NCBI RefSeq assembly: GCF_900109115.1
Contig: NZ_FNYV01000005.1
Span: 5,509-69,508 of the forward strand
DNA from: Micromonospora phaseoli
GTDB lineage: Bacteria > Actinomycetota > Actinomycetes > Mycobacteriales > Micromonosporaceae
Reading direction: 5' to 3'
DNA: 64,000 bases
Shown here: piece after piece, positions 45,252 to 53,943 of the stretch
How the letters are laid out: every line of letters begins with the position of its first letter
Position numbering within the stretch: the stretch's first letter is position 1
The notes under the pieces: model-generated
What the model was told of the DNA's origin: nothing
Databases searched by the model: none
Seen by the model: the letters and a program-made list of their open reading frames with translations, nothing else
Program-made: the position numbers and the translations under genes

Positions 45252-45287
45252 ACGGTGTCGATGTCAGCCGGTGTCAGCCGACACCGT
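45252..45287. promoter_or_regulatory. Nested operator: tandem TGTCAGCCG inside a 9-bp inverted repeat
   Basis: Two tandem units ATGTCAGCCG and GTGTCAGCCG (45261-45280) lie between perfect arms ACGGTGTCG (45252-45260) and CGACACCGT (45279-45287). It lies in the 236-bp region between the divergent TrpD-like operon and Nudix gene. Likely binds the XRE-TPR regulator or another regulator and controls both directions. Confidence 0.65.
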
Positions 45288-45334
45288 CGCCCAGACATGT
45301 GAGGCCCACGGATGACTGAATTAGGGTGGGGTCT

Positions 45335-45898
45335 ATGACCACGGACGCCCGACGGGCCAGCGAGTGGACGATTCACGGCGAACGCGTCATCGATGACACG
45401 CGACGCGCGGTACTCAGCGTCGCCGACGTGGAGCTACCGGACGGCGTGCGCTTCGAGCAGTACGTGCTCCGGGTGCCGTCTGCCGCGATGGTGGTTGTTC
45501 TCGACGATGCCGACCGGGTCCTGATGATGTGGCGGCACCGGTTCATCATCGACCGCTGGGTGTGGGAGCTTCCCGGTGGCTACCTCGACCCGGATGAGGA
45601 CTCTGCCGTGTGCGCCGCCCGAGAGGTTGAGGAGGAGACGGGCTGGCGGCCCAAGAGCATGGAGCCGCTGATCGCGTTCCAGCCGATGGTGGGAACGATC
45701 GACCAACCGAACGTCGTCTACCTCGCGCGGGGCGCCGAGCCGACCGGCGCGGCGCCGGACATCAACGAGACCGAACGGCTCGGATGGATTCCGCTGGCGG
45801 AGGTGCAGCAGCGCATCGAGGCCGGCGAGATCGTCGGCGCGGGGTCCGTGACGGGGTTGCTCGCGACGCTGCTGGCGAAGGCGTCCGGGCGGATCTAG
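45335..45898 (+). CDS. Nudix hydrolase (ADP-ribose pyrophosphatase-like)
   Basis: ATG at 45335 with GGGTGGGG upstream; 187 residues. The Nudix box is complete: GGYLDPDEDSAVCAAREVEEETGW (G-x5-E-x7-REVEEETGW). Family segment VWELPGG precedes it and VVYLARGAEP follows. It hydrolyses a nucleoside diphosphate linked to another moiety, probably ADP-ribose-like. Divergent from the TrpD-like operon and convergent with the XRE regulator (stop overlap 45895-45898); it may process a product or intermediate of the operon, or simply be housekeeping. Confidence 0.85.
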   Translation: MTTDARRASEWTIHGERVIDDTRRAVLSVADVELPDGVRFEQYVLRVPSAAMVVVLDDADRVLMMWRHRFIIDRWVWELPGGYLDPDEDSAVCAAREVEEETGWRPKSMEPLIAFQPMVGTIDQPNVVYLARGAEPTGAAPDINETERLGWIPLAEVQQRIEAGEIVGAGSVTGLLATLLAKASGRI

Positions 45899-47268
45899 AC
45901 AGACCGCAGAAGCGGCAGGACCCGCTCGCTGAACTCGTCCACGGCGGACAGCCCCTGGTACGGGCCGAGCCGATCGGCCAGGTCGGCAAGGTAGTCCCGT
46001 GCGCGGCGCGAGTTCAACCGCTCTGCGGCCATGGCCGCCTGCACACCCACAACAGCCGCCTGCTCGGGATCGCCGCACTGCACGTGAGCCACCGCCAGGA
46101 GCGCCAGGTTGAACTGGCGTCCGCGGGCGTACGCCTGGCCGTCCATGTCGAGCGAGCGGACCGCGAAGCGTGCGGCTGTCTTGCCCTGCCCGAGGGCGGT
46201 GAAGCAGTGCCCGAACTTCGCCGACAGGTATGCCTCGTCGAAGTAGCCGATCCACTGCGGGTCGCTGCTGCGCTCCGCACGGTCGAACGCGCGCTCAGCC
46301 CGGTCGAGCGCGGCGGCACACGCCGCCTCGTCACCGCCAACCGCGTGGCCCTGCGCTTCGAGTACCGCCGCTTCCGCCTCGATCGCCGCGACCCCGGCCT
46401 GAGCCGCCATCAGACCGGCCGCACGAGCCAGATCAACCGCCTCCGTCGAGGCACGCAGGTAGGCAGCCTGGTGGCTCATCGCCGCCATGATCTCCGCACC
46501 CAGCGGTCGGTCGCCCGCTGCGGCAGCCAGCCGTAACGCCTGCACCATGTACCGCTGCGCGAGCCCGTGTAGGCCGGCGTCGTACGACGACCAACCGGCC
46601 AGCTGTGTCGCCTCGGCAGCAGCGGACATCAGGGCTCGGCCTGTCCGCATGTCATACCGGCCGCGCAGCAGCCCAGCCACCTCGGTGTCGAGGAAGCGCA
46701 CCACACTGTCCCGGACCCGCATCCCGCCGAACTGGTTGTCCAGCGACCGATAGACGCCCGTGACGCGCCGTACCGCCTCGATCTCCGGTTCCCCGACGAG
46801 GCGCTCTCCAGCGCTCGCGGGCGACTCGTCCAGCGGCGCGGTCAGCCAGCGCACGGCTGGTGAGAGATACGCAGCCGCGCTGAAGCCGACGCCTCGGAGT
46901 AAATCCCGCCGTTGCATATCGTCCCGCCACAGCTCGGTCGCGACGGCAACACCGCGTTGCCAATCCGCTGCGAACTCTAGCCCCGGGACCGTGGGGCCAC
47001 CGGCGTTGACCGCGCCTGCTGACGCCTCACCGACGTCGGCTGACACCACGGACGCCAACGCGAGCAGCTCACCGCCCGCGTCCAACGCCGCATCGAGAAG
47101 GGTCAGTACAGACGGGCTGGGACGCTTCAGGCCGGCCTCCAAATCCCACAGGTAGCCGTGAGAGCAGTGGATCTGCTGACCAAGTCGGCGCAGAGACAGC
47201 CGGCGCTTTGTGCGCAGCGCCTTCAGGCATGCACCGAACGCTGGATCGATTGCTTGCCGCCCAGGCAT
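45895..47268 (-). CDS. XRE-family transcriptional regulator with TPR domain
   Basis: Start at ATG 47268 (MPGRQAIDPAFGACLKALRT); upstream in-frame codons are less family-like. The 457-residue protein has an XRE HTH (residues about 10-65: RRLSLRRLGQQIHCSHGYLW) and a C-terminal TPR-like region of about 350 residues (AAEATQLAGWSSYDAGLHGL; YLRASTEAVDLARAAGLMAA). This type is abundant in actinomycetes and regulates adjacent biosynthetic or development genes. It is convergent with the Nudix gene and probably regulates the nearby TrpD-like operon. Confidence 0.85.
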   Translation of the reverse strand: MPGRQAIDPAFGACLKALRTKRRLSLRRLGQQIHCSHGYLWDLEAGLKRPSPSVLTLLDAALDAGGELLALASVVSADVGEASAGAVNAGGPTVPGLEFAADWQRGVAVATELWRDDMQRRDLLRGVGFSAAAYLSPAVRWLTAPLDESPASAGERLVGEPEIEAVRRVTGVYRSLDNQFGGMRVRDSVVRFLDTEVAGLLRGRYDMRTGRALMSAAAEATQLAGWSSYDAGLHGLAQRYMVQALRLAAAAGDRPLGAEIMAAMSHQAAYLRASTEAVDLARAAGLMAAQAGVAAIEAEAAVLEAQGHAVGGDEAACAAALDRAERAFDRAERSSDPQWIGYFDEAYLSAKFGHCFTALGQGKTAARFAVRSLDMDGQAYARGRQFNLALLAVAHVQCGDPEQAAVVGVQAAMAAERLNSRRARDYLADLADRLGPYQGLSAVDEFSERVLPLLRSV

Positions 47269-47798
47269 GGCACGCAACCCCCGAGAGTCGGTCGACTGGA
47301 CACGTGCAGCCACATCACTGCCATCGATGAACGCTACCTTTCCGCGCAGCGACCACGCGACAGCCATTTGTTACCACCCCGCCGCGCGTGAACCTGGTCT
47401 GCTGCACCGATAGTTGACCGGTGTAGTCACGCGGCCTGACTGGCCGGTGGGTGCATGACGGTCTCGGCTTCCACGGGGGTCAACCGGGACAGCGACCGCC
47501 GACGCGGCCCATCGATCCGGCCACGTCATGGCGGTGCAGGGCGGGGCTCGGACGAACTTCCTGGACCGCAATGGATCCGCAGGCAGTCTGCAGAATGCAA
47601 CTGGCTAGGTCACCGTGTATGGCGGCGGCGTTGTCCAGCGCGGCGCTGCGGGCGGCGAAGTCGTCGATGGCGGCGAGGGTGTCGCGGCGGCTGTCTGCGG
47701 TGCCGACCGCCTCGCCGCTGTCTGGTGACTTCGCAGGGACGCCGGGTAGTTTCAGCTGTCGAGCACTTCTACTGTCATCGATTGGGGATGCCGGCTAC
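47269..47798. other. Intergenic region with possible minus-strand coding remnant
   Basis: 530 bp. A minus-strand frame from about 47765 to 47478 reads like protein (RRDTLAAIDDFAARSAALDN) but lacks a start codon, so it may be the tail of a decayed small gene. Otherwise no gene is seen. It must hold promoters for the XRE regulator and the DUF6244-toxin operon. Confidence 0.3.
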
Positions 47799-48326
47799 GT
47801 GTCGCAGATCGAGAAGATCACCGGTGAACTCCGCGCGTTGATGACCGGGGTCGAGCGCGCGCAAGGGTTGGCAGCCGCCGCCGACAGCCAGGCGCAGGAG
47901 GTGGCATTGCGGGCCGCGGGCGCTGGTTTCGTCGCCGTGGCGGCGGGCGTGGCCCGGGTACGCAACGCGATCACGAGCATCCAGAGCGGCCTGAGGAGTC
48001 TGGCCAGTTCGATCGGGGAGGCGACGAAGGCCACTGCGGCGGTGCCGAACGAAGCCACCGCGCAGGAGACGATCGCCGGGCTGGCACCTGTGCAGAGCGC
48101 CGTGGACGCTGCGCGCGATGCGGCGGCCGGGGCCATCACCGGAGTCGGAGAGGCGCAGCAACTCGTCGTCATGGTTCTGCAGGGCGGGCAGCCCGGGCCG
48201 CTGTTGCAGGCCCTGGACAGCATCAAGCAGGTCCTGGTGCTGGTCGTTGCGCGCACCGGCGGGGCCCGGCAGGCCATTGAAGCGGCGATCGCGGAGGCGC
48301 GGCAGTTGGGGTCGTCGGGAAACTGA
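47799..48326 (+). CDS. DUF6244-like small helical protein
   Basis: GTG at 47799 (VSQIEKITGELRALMTGV), a GGGG about 12 bp upstream; about 175 residues. It is nearly all helical and Ala/Gln-rich (QEVALRAAGAGFVAVAAGVA; GVGEAQQLVVMVLQGG), with heptad periodicity, as in the DUF6244 family seen mostly in Micromonosporaceae. WXG100-like or scaffold behaviour is plausible. Its stop overlaps the start of a toxin gene (TGATG), so it may be a carrier for export of that toxin. Confidence 0.65.
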   Translation: MSQIEKITGELRALMTGVERAQGLAAAADSQAQEVALRAAGAGFVAVAAGVARVRNAITSIQSGLRSLASSIGEATKATAAVPNEATAQETIAGLAPVQSAVDAARDAAAGAITGVGEAQQLVVMVLQGGQPGPLLQALDSIKQVLVLVVARTGGARQAIEAAIAEARQLGSSGN

Positions 48327-48922
48327 TGGGGGCTGGCGGTCACCCACCGGCCAGCCCCACCCCTGCTACCACCGCCGTCCCACCCCCGACAACCCCCACC
48401 CCGGGTGGCGCCGTCTCCAGGGACACTGACGCAGCAACCCCGTGGACTAGGCGTCCCACCGGCGTGCTCGGGGGGTCACCTACCGGACGTCGAACCCGGA
48501 TCTCCGCGAACGGGAAGCCACGGGAGCGGCGTGCCCTGGAGTTGGAGAACGAGTGTGTCGACAGGGTCGCCGGCAAGGGGTACCGGGTTCACCAGAACCC
48601 CACGAGGCAGGAGATCGCGGACGCGCGACGCGAAACTGGGGATTCTGGGAGGCCGGAGAAGGCACCCGATTTCCTCATCGAGGGGCATGTCTTCGACTGC
48701 TACGCGCCCACTGCTCCTGTGCCGGCCCGCGCCGTCTGGAGCGCGGTGTCCAGGAAGGTCGACGCGGAGCAGACCCAACGCGTGATGTTGAACCTCCACG
48801 ACTGGCGAGGAGACCTCGCGGCCTTGCACAAGCAGTTCCACGACTGGCCCATGGCAGGGCTGAAGGAACTGGCGGCGGTAACGCGCGACGGTGCGATCAT
48901 TCAGATCATCCGGCGAGACTGA
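48326..48922 (+). CDS. CdiA C-terminal-like nuclease toxin with proline-rich leader
   Basis: ATG 48326 overlaps the DUF6244 stop. The 198-residue protein has a Pro/Thr-rich leader (residues 1-65) and a C-terminal toxin domain: ENECVDRVAGKGYRVHQNPT, APDFLIEGHVFDCYAPTAP, KVDAEQTQRVMLNLHDWRGD, LKELAAVTRDGAIIQI. This order fits the tRNA nuclease domain of CdiA-type toxins (CdiA_C; PD-(D/E)XK/BECR-like with D...E/Q...K). It probably cleaves tRNA in target cells. The immunity gene follows after 13 bp. Confidence 0.7.
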   Translation: MGAGGHPPASPTPATTAVPPPTTPTPGGAVSRDTDAATPWTRRPTGVLGGSPTGRRTRISANGKPRERRALELENECVDRVAGKGYRVHQNPTRQEIADARRETGDSGRPEKAPDFLIEGHVFDCYAPTAPVPARAVWSAVSRKVDAEQTQRVMLNLHDWRGDLAALHKQFHDWPMAGLKELAAVTRDGAIIQIIRRD

Positions 48923-48935
48923 TGGAGGGGTGCAG

Positions 48936-49385
48936 ATGGCTGTCGAGTACCGGCTGACGCTGGCGGGCGACATCCCACTCGAGCAGGTGGCGGAGCTGGC
49001 TGCTCCCGCAGCGGTCGAGACTTCCACGGCGTCTGGCGGCAGGATGCTCAGCGCCGACCTGAACGACGAGCACGGGTACGTCGTGGACATCACCGGCGGA
49101 AGGCACGGCTACTACAGTGCCGAGGGCGACGGGGGTTCCCTGTGGGAATGGGAGCCGGAGACCTACGTCGACGTCAGCTTCTACATGCGCAAGGACACTC
49201 TGGTCGACAAGGGCAAGCCCCACATGCTGGCGACCGTGGCCAGGATCCTCGCCGGCAGGACCGAGGACGCGGCCCTGACCCTCAACGGTGACGTGCTGAT
49301 GCTGACGCGGGTCGCGGGGACCATGCAGAACCACAACACCGACGGGTGGTACGACGAAGACTACGATAGGATCTTTCACCCCTGA
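48936..49385 (+). CDS. SitI3-like immunity protein
   Basis: Start at ATG 48936 behind a perfect GGAGGGG (48924-48930). The 149-residue protein opens MAVEYRLTLAGDIPLEQVAE and has FYMRKDTLVDKGK and RVAGTMQNHNTDGWYDEDY. This matches the SitI3 type of immunity proteins, single-domain proteins encoded after polymorphic toxins. It should neutralise the toxin encoded just upstream. Confidence 0.65.
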   Translation: MAVEYRLTLAGDIPLEQVAELAAPAAVETSTASGGRMLSADLNDEHGYVVDITGGRHGYYSAEGDGGSLWEWEPETYVDVSFYMRKDTLVDKGKPHMLATVARILAGRTEDAALTLNGDVLMLTRVAGTMQNHNTDGWYDEDYDRIFHP

Positions 49386-49492
49386 CGGGCGTGCGTCTTC
49401 GGCTGGAGCCACCACAGTCACTCGTCCCCGGCTAACAGTGACCGGAAGTTCTCCGTATGCGCAGCACCGTGGGCAACCGCTACATCTCCCGG

Positions 49493-50014
49493 TTAGATCA
49501 GGCGAACACAAAGGCCGGAATTGGGTCCGGGTGGCAGTCCGAGAAACGTGTCCACTCCGATATTCCGTCGGAGGTCCTCAAGCAACTCGGCCGGATCGAT
49601 GACACTTCCGATCTTGGCTTCCGACTCTCGGCGAGGATTCATGACGAACTTGGCGCGATACACGCGAACCTTCGCGCCTAGGCCCAGAGCTTGGATGCAA
49701 ACTGCCCTCATGTAGAACCGTACGAACTCTCCTTCGGCTAAAGTCTCAGCTGCATTGATCGGAACCTTCTTTTCGTATGGTTTGCCGTTTCGGTAAGAGA
49801 TCTCTCGGCTGACAAGCAAGGCCTCGGCCTGTATGCAGATTGCTAGCGACGCCGGATCGCCACTTCTTATGGCATCGAGCAAAACTTGGGGCCACCGGCT
49901 CGTGCCGCGGCCGTTCAAGCGCCGACTCATGTACAGCGCTCCCGCCTTGATGTCTGCTTCAGCCTCCTCGATCATCGCTGCGCGCGTCGCGTCGTTCAAA
50001 TCATGAAGATCCAC
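49493..50014 (-). CDS. Conserved hypothetical protein (phage/defence-associated)
   Basis: A 173-residue protein, ATG 50014. It begins MDLHDLNDATRAAMIEEAEA and carries ALYMSRRLNGRGTSRWPQVL, LAEGEFVRFYMRAVCIQALG, YRAKFVMNP-R-ESEAKIGS and a final LLEDLR...LGLPPGPNSGLCV. I recall this pattern from small uncharacterised proteins but can give no function. The DNA is less GC-rich than neighbours, which suggests recent transfer together with the OLD nuclease gene on the divergent side. Confidence 0.6.
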   Translation of the reverse strand: MDLHDLNDATRAAMIEEAEADIKAGALYMSRRLNGRGTSRWPQVLLDAIRSGDPASLAICIQAEALLVSREISYRNGKPYEKKVPINAAETLAEGEFVRFYMRAVCIQALGLGAKVRVYRAKFVMNPRRESEAKIGSVIDPAELLEDLRRNIGVDTFLGLPPGPNSGLCVRLI

Positions 50015-50363
50015 ACCATATCCTTGATCTTGAGCTTGAGTCGGATTCTACTGAGGACGCCGACTGTGGACCAACGCGATAACCGGAAGGAGGACCTGGT
50101 GTCCGGAGTCGAGGCAAAATGCGAAGTAACCTCGAATACTGCCATGTGTAGCCGGGCCATGCAGAGACTGCGGACGCCTGACGCGCGTCCGTCAGGGCGC
50201 GACGCGAGCGGGGCTAGGGTTGGGCGCCCAGGAACCTGTGGACCTACCACGTGCGCAGACTGGCCTGGTATAGCCTGTCTACTCGCGCGTTGCGCTCAAT
50301 ATGGGCTGCACGCGCGGCGCTGTCGCGTATGGCGGAGGCGAGGCGGAAGCGGGAAGGACGTCC
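50015..50363. other. Divergent intergenic region before the OLD nuclease
   Basis: 349 bp between two divergent genes; no gene or clear operator seen. AT-richer than the average of the window. GGGAAGGACG precedes the ATG at 50364. Confidence 0.4.
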
Positions 50364-52220
50364 ATGCAGCTCGTTTCGATTTCGGTGTGCGGTTTCCGCA
50401 GCTTGCAGGATGTCGGCCCTATCCCAGTGCGACGCCCTACGATCTTGACGGGTCCTAACGACAGCGGAAAGTCCGCGACGATCGGCGCCCTTGCTTTTCT
50501 GCTCGGAGCCCATCCGCTCACTGATGAGGATCGGACCTTCGCGACGGCGTCCGGCGGCGATGGCACGGCAGGGCGCGAAGTCGACGACCACGATCTCGTC
50601 GAGCGGGTTGAGACCACCTGGGTCGAGGGCGAGTTTCGGCTCTCCAAGAAGGAGGAAGTAGACCTTGCGCTTCCCGGCACGGTCCGGATGCGCCGCATCC
50701 GCGACCAGGAGTCAGGGGTTCGCCTGGAACTGCTAGTCGACGCCCCGGAGGACGAGAACCTCCGCAATCTTGAGGCGCGGCCACTCGCCGACCTGAAACG
50801 CATCGCAGGCGGGTTCGGCGTTACGGCTACCGCTGATGCCAGGTCCAGAAGTAGTTGGGTGACCGCACTTGACCAGTACGCCGCCACTCGGCCGCGAACG
50901 CAGGCGTGGATCTCGGCCAGTAAGCAGGTCAGGGCAGCACTGCCAAAGTTTCTGCTATTTGGCGACGCCGAATCAGCCGAAGCCGCGATTAAGGCAGCGC
51001 TGAACAGCCGCTACAGATCCCACCTTGAAGACGAGGATCTCAAACAGCGAGTGCGGGACTTGGAGACGGAACTCGGCCGGCGGGTTCGCGAGGACGCGCA
51101 GGGACTCGTCGAACACATTCAGCAGCGATGCCCGGACCTGGTCCGCGTCGACGTCGAGCCAGACGTGTCCTTCACCTCCGGACTTCGGTCCACCAAGCTG
51201 CTGCTGGCCCGCACCAACGGTGAGACCGTTAGCCTCGGCACTGTGGGAGCGGGGCGCAACCGCCGGATCAGCCTTGCCGTCTGGGAGTGGGCAAGCGAGC
51301 TCCTCAGACGCGATGCTGAGAGCCACCCCTCTCCCGACGACCAACAGCACGTCGTCCTGGCGTACGACGAACCCGATACCCACCTTGACTACCTTCAGCA
51401 GCGACGGGTCATGGCGCTCATACGCGAGCAATGCTCAGTGCCGGGTGTCTCGATGGTGATAGCAACCCACTCCATGAATTTGATCGACGGTGCCGCTATC
51501 GAGGACATCGTCCATCTTAGACTCGAAGGTGAACGCACGCGGATAAATCGGCTGCTGTCCGACCTCGACAACGACGCGAACGGGCAGTACTTAGCCGACA
51601 TTGCCATCGCGTTGGGGCTGCGCAACACGGTACTCCTTCACGAGCGATGCTTCGTAGGCGTAGAAGGCGTAACGGAGCAGCTATCGTTCCCGCTACTTTT
51701 CCGTCTCAGCACAGGCCGACCGGTGCACGCGGCAGGAATAGTGATCGTTGGATGCCACAACAACGAGGGCGCGCTAAAGTTCGTTGGATATCTGGCCCGA
51801 TCAGGACGGCAGGTGATGCTAGTTATCGATGCAGATAGCCGGAAGAACAACAAAATCTTCAGCGACGCGAACCTGGCGAAGGAGGGTATCGATATTGTCA
51901 ACCACGTGCGATTCGTGGGCACGCCAGATAAGGAATTTGAGTTTATCTTCACGAACGAGCAGTGGTGCGATGTAGCAAACCTGGCATGGCCCCGCAACGA
52001 CGGAGAACCTTGGGAACCGGAAGCGGTTGAATCGCTACGCGCTGGTAAGTTCAGCACCTTGTTGCTGAACTTGTTCAAGGAGGGAAGCGACAGCGGTCCC
52101 CTCTCGAAGGCATCAATGATGTACGAGATGGCGCGAAGCCTCAAGGCGGCTGCGGAGGTTCCTGCAGAACTCCGCGACGCCTTCCTGCAGCTGGAGAAGC
52201 TAGCCGCCCTTGATTCGTAA
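50364..52220 (+). CDS. OLD-family ATP-dependent nuclease (AAA-TOPRIM)
   Basis: ATG 50364 (MQLVSISVCGFRSL); 618 residues. The SMC/RecF-like ATPase has Walker A GPNDSGKSA (about residues 29-37), the ABC-type signature region LGTVGAGRNRRISLA, Walker B VVLAYDEPDTHLDYLQ and the switch His MVIATHS. A TOPRIM domain follows: CFVGVEGVTEQLS and VMLVIDADSRKNNKI. The architecture is that of OLD/GajA-type nucleases, which cut DNA and often act against phages. No UvrD-like partner (GajB) is adjacent, so it is a class-1-like stand-alone form or uses another partner. Confidence 0.85.
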   Translation: MQLVSISVCGFRSLQDVGPIPVRRPTILTGPNDSGKSATIGALAFLLGAHPLTDEDRTFATASGGDGTAGREVDDHDLVERVETTWVEGEFRLSKKEEVDLALPGTVRMRRIRDQESGVRLELLVDAPEDENLRNLEARPLADLKRIAGGFGVTATADARSRSSWVTALDQYAATRPRTQAWISASKQVRAALPKFLLFGDAESAEAAIKAALNSRYRSHLEDEDLKQRVRDLETELGRRVREDAQGLVEHIQQRCPDLVRVDVEPDVSFTSGLRSTKLLLARTNGETVSLGTVGAGRNRRISLAVWEWASELLRRDAESHPSPDDQQHVVLAYDEPDTHLDYLQQRRVMALIREQCSVPGVSMVIATHSMNLIDGAAIEDIVHLRLEGERTRINRLLSDLDNDANGQYLADIAIALGLRNTVLLHERCFVGVEGVTEQLSFPLLFRLSTGRPVHAAGIVIVGCHNNEGALKFVGYLARSGRQVMLVIDADSRKNNKIFSDANLAKEGIDIVNHVRFVGTPDKEFEFIFTNEQWCDVANLAWPRNDGEPWEPEAVESLRAGKFSTLLLNLFKEGSDSGPLSKASMMYEMARSLKAAAEVPAELRDAFLQLEKLAALDS

Positions 52221-53067
52221 CGTGCTTCGCGCGAGCATTCGCGCGCGCCGCTGAGCGGCGGTGGGAGCCTCCCAGGTGTGCCATTTCCTCGAAGGGGCCC
52301 ACCGTTGCCCGTGTTCGCGTTCAGGTACCCCACACCAACGGCAGGAGTTGGGCTGGGGCGGAACGGCATGGCGCACGCGGTGCGCGGTAGGCGTCACGGT
52401 GCTCCTCCCTCCGCCGAGGGTCTTACCATCGCACGGACGTACGACAGTTTCTAGCCGACCTCTGGTCAAACGCCTGGTCAGGGCGTCCCTGGCTTGTCGA
52501 TAGCACTATGCGCAAACGGACTATAGGCTCAATATTCCCACGGCGGCGACCGGTTGGAGCGAGCGGCGTGGTGAGTCCAACAACCGCGCACATGCGACTT
52601 TGCTCCGTCATGATCATTCCGGCGGGCCTGGGCTGACCAGGGTTGTGCCGAACTTGGCCGTCTCGCGCCAAGAAGGAGAAGGTCGACTGCGCTCCCCTTG
52701 AATTGATCGATTGCGCTCCCATCACCTATGTGCGGACACATGGGGGCCGTCATGACCGGAATCGCGGCGGGCCCGAGCGCCCCTCGGTGAGTGCTCCATG
52801 GCTCTGCGGTGACGGCGCCGACGGTAGGCGGACGCGACGTCGCCGATCTTCGATGATGTGCGCGGTGTGTGCTCTCCAGCGGATGCCAGCCGGGGTCGAC
52901 GCGTGCCAACGCGGGTCACCGCAGCCGACCCGCCGGTCGCAAACCGGGGTTCGTGTGCTCCGGGTGTGGTCCTGGGCTGGGAGAACAGGGGTCCGGGTGA
53001 CGTGGGTGAACGTGGGCCACTCCCTGCCACCCCAGGTGAACCCCAGGTCGCTAGACTAGGCGCTCGC
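52221..53067. other. Long intergenic region upstream of tRNA-Arg
   Basis: 847 bp without a convincing gene. It contains a near-perfect direct repeat CGACTGCGCTCCC / CGATTGCGCTCCC (52684-52696 and 52708-52720). Fragments in frame here (KKEKVDCAPLELIDCAP) may be gene remains. No terminator or att repeat of the tRNA was seen. Confidence 0.4.
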
Positions 53068-53140
53068 GCCCTCGTAGCTCAGGGGATAGAGCATCGGTTT
53101 CCTAAACCGTGTGTCGCAGGTTCGAATCCTGCCGGGGGCA
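53068..53140 (+). tRNA. tRNA-Arg (anticodon CCT)
   Basis: 73 nt with a full cloverleaf: acceptor arms GCCCTCG and CGGGGGC with discriminator A, D stem GCTC...GAGC, anticodon stem CGGTT/AACCG with loop containing CCT, and T loop GGTTCGAATCC. The 3' CCA is not encoded. tRNA-Arg genes are frequent integration sites of actinobacterial elements. No second copy of its 3' part was found in the window. Confidence 0.97.
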
Positions 53141-53331
53141 CCTCGAAGACCACCCAAACCTCCAGACGAGGACACCACCGCATCCGCCCGCTCCGGACGG
53201 GTCGCGCCCGGCCGCCTAGGTGCGTGTCCTGCCGATCAATGGCGCCAGTGGCGGCGGCGATGGTGCGAAGGTTGGGGCAGGTCAACGACCAACCACTACA
53301 AGATCGGTAGGGCACGCCTAGTCTCTCGGCC

Positions 53332-53820
53332 ATGCCTATCTCTGGCCGCAATCGGCGGCGAGCAGTTCAGTTGCCGCTGTGGCCCAGGTTCGCGATTTGT
53401 GGCGTCGTAATCTCGACCGCGCTTTTCCTGGCGGGACTGTTTGCCGATTTGGGACCGCCGCCGCCGGCCGGCGAGTTGGCCCCAGGCACCGTGGTCGCTG
53501 TGGAGCCGGATGGCACAGGCCGCCCTGCATCGGCACTGCTACGAGTAGATGCGATCGACGGGCCGGTCTTTTGTGGCATCGACCGAACGGCGTTTCCCGG
53601 AGATCGCCTCCCCCGGCTGAATACGCAGATGACCGTCGATCACACACCCACCCACTGCGCCCCAGCCCCGGTGTCGCGTGAGTTGCCTCGTTGGCTGCTC
53701 CTCACGATGGGCGGTGGGGGACTGGCGCTGATGGTGGCCTACCTGCGTCGGGCCGGGCCGATCACCGGGGGCCGATTCATGCAGGCGTGGACCCGTGGCT
53801 ACCTCGGACGAGACACGTAA
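53332..53820 (+). CDS. Hypothetical two-TM membrane protein
   Basis: ATG 53332, 162 residues. Two membrane segments: FAICGVVISTALFLAGLFA (about residues 20-38) and LLLTMGGGGLALMVAYL (about 121-137). Between them is an extracytoplasmic segment with conserved-looking Cys residues (VFCGIDRTAFPGD, HTPTHCAPAP). Topology recalls small thiol-rich membrane proteins of actinomycetes. Function unknown. Confidence 0.65.
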   Translation: MPISGRNRRRAVQLPLWPRFAICGVVISTALFLAGLFADLGPPPPAGELAPGTVVAVEPDGTGRPASALLRVDAIDGPVFCGIDRTAFPGDRLPRLNTQMTVDHTPTHCAPAPVSRELPRWLLLTMGGGGLALMVAYLRRAGPITGGRFMQAWTRGYLGRDT

Positions 53821-53893
53821 CCGGCAGTCCGCAAGAGGTCGACGGCCGGCGGGCATGGGTTGGAATCGGCGGTAGTGGACCAGATCTGGATGT

Positions 53894-53927
53894 GGCCGGT
53901 GCGGGGTTCACCACCCCCGCACCGGCC
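53894..53927 (-). terminator. Terminator hairpin after the GH5 gene
   Basis: GGCCGGTGCGGGG pairs perfectly with CCCCGCACCGGCC around an 8-base loop. It lies 17 bp past the minus-strand GH5 stop and would end that transcript; it may also serve the convergent membrane gene. Confidence 0.8.
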
Positions 53928-53943
53928 GTACCCCAGGATCGTC

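Noticed and set aside
51638..52369. Minus-strand frame opposite the OLD nuclease TOPRIM region
   Set aside because: Ser-rich antisense shadow.
53068..53140. tRNA-Arg as the integration site of the 22-32 kb element
   Set aside because: It is 21 kb away and no copy of its 3' end was seen near the integrase.
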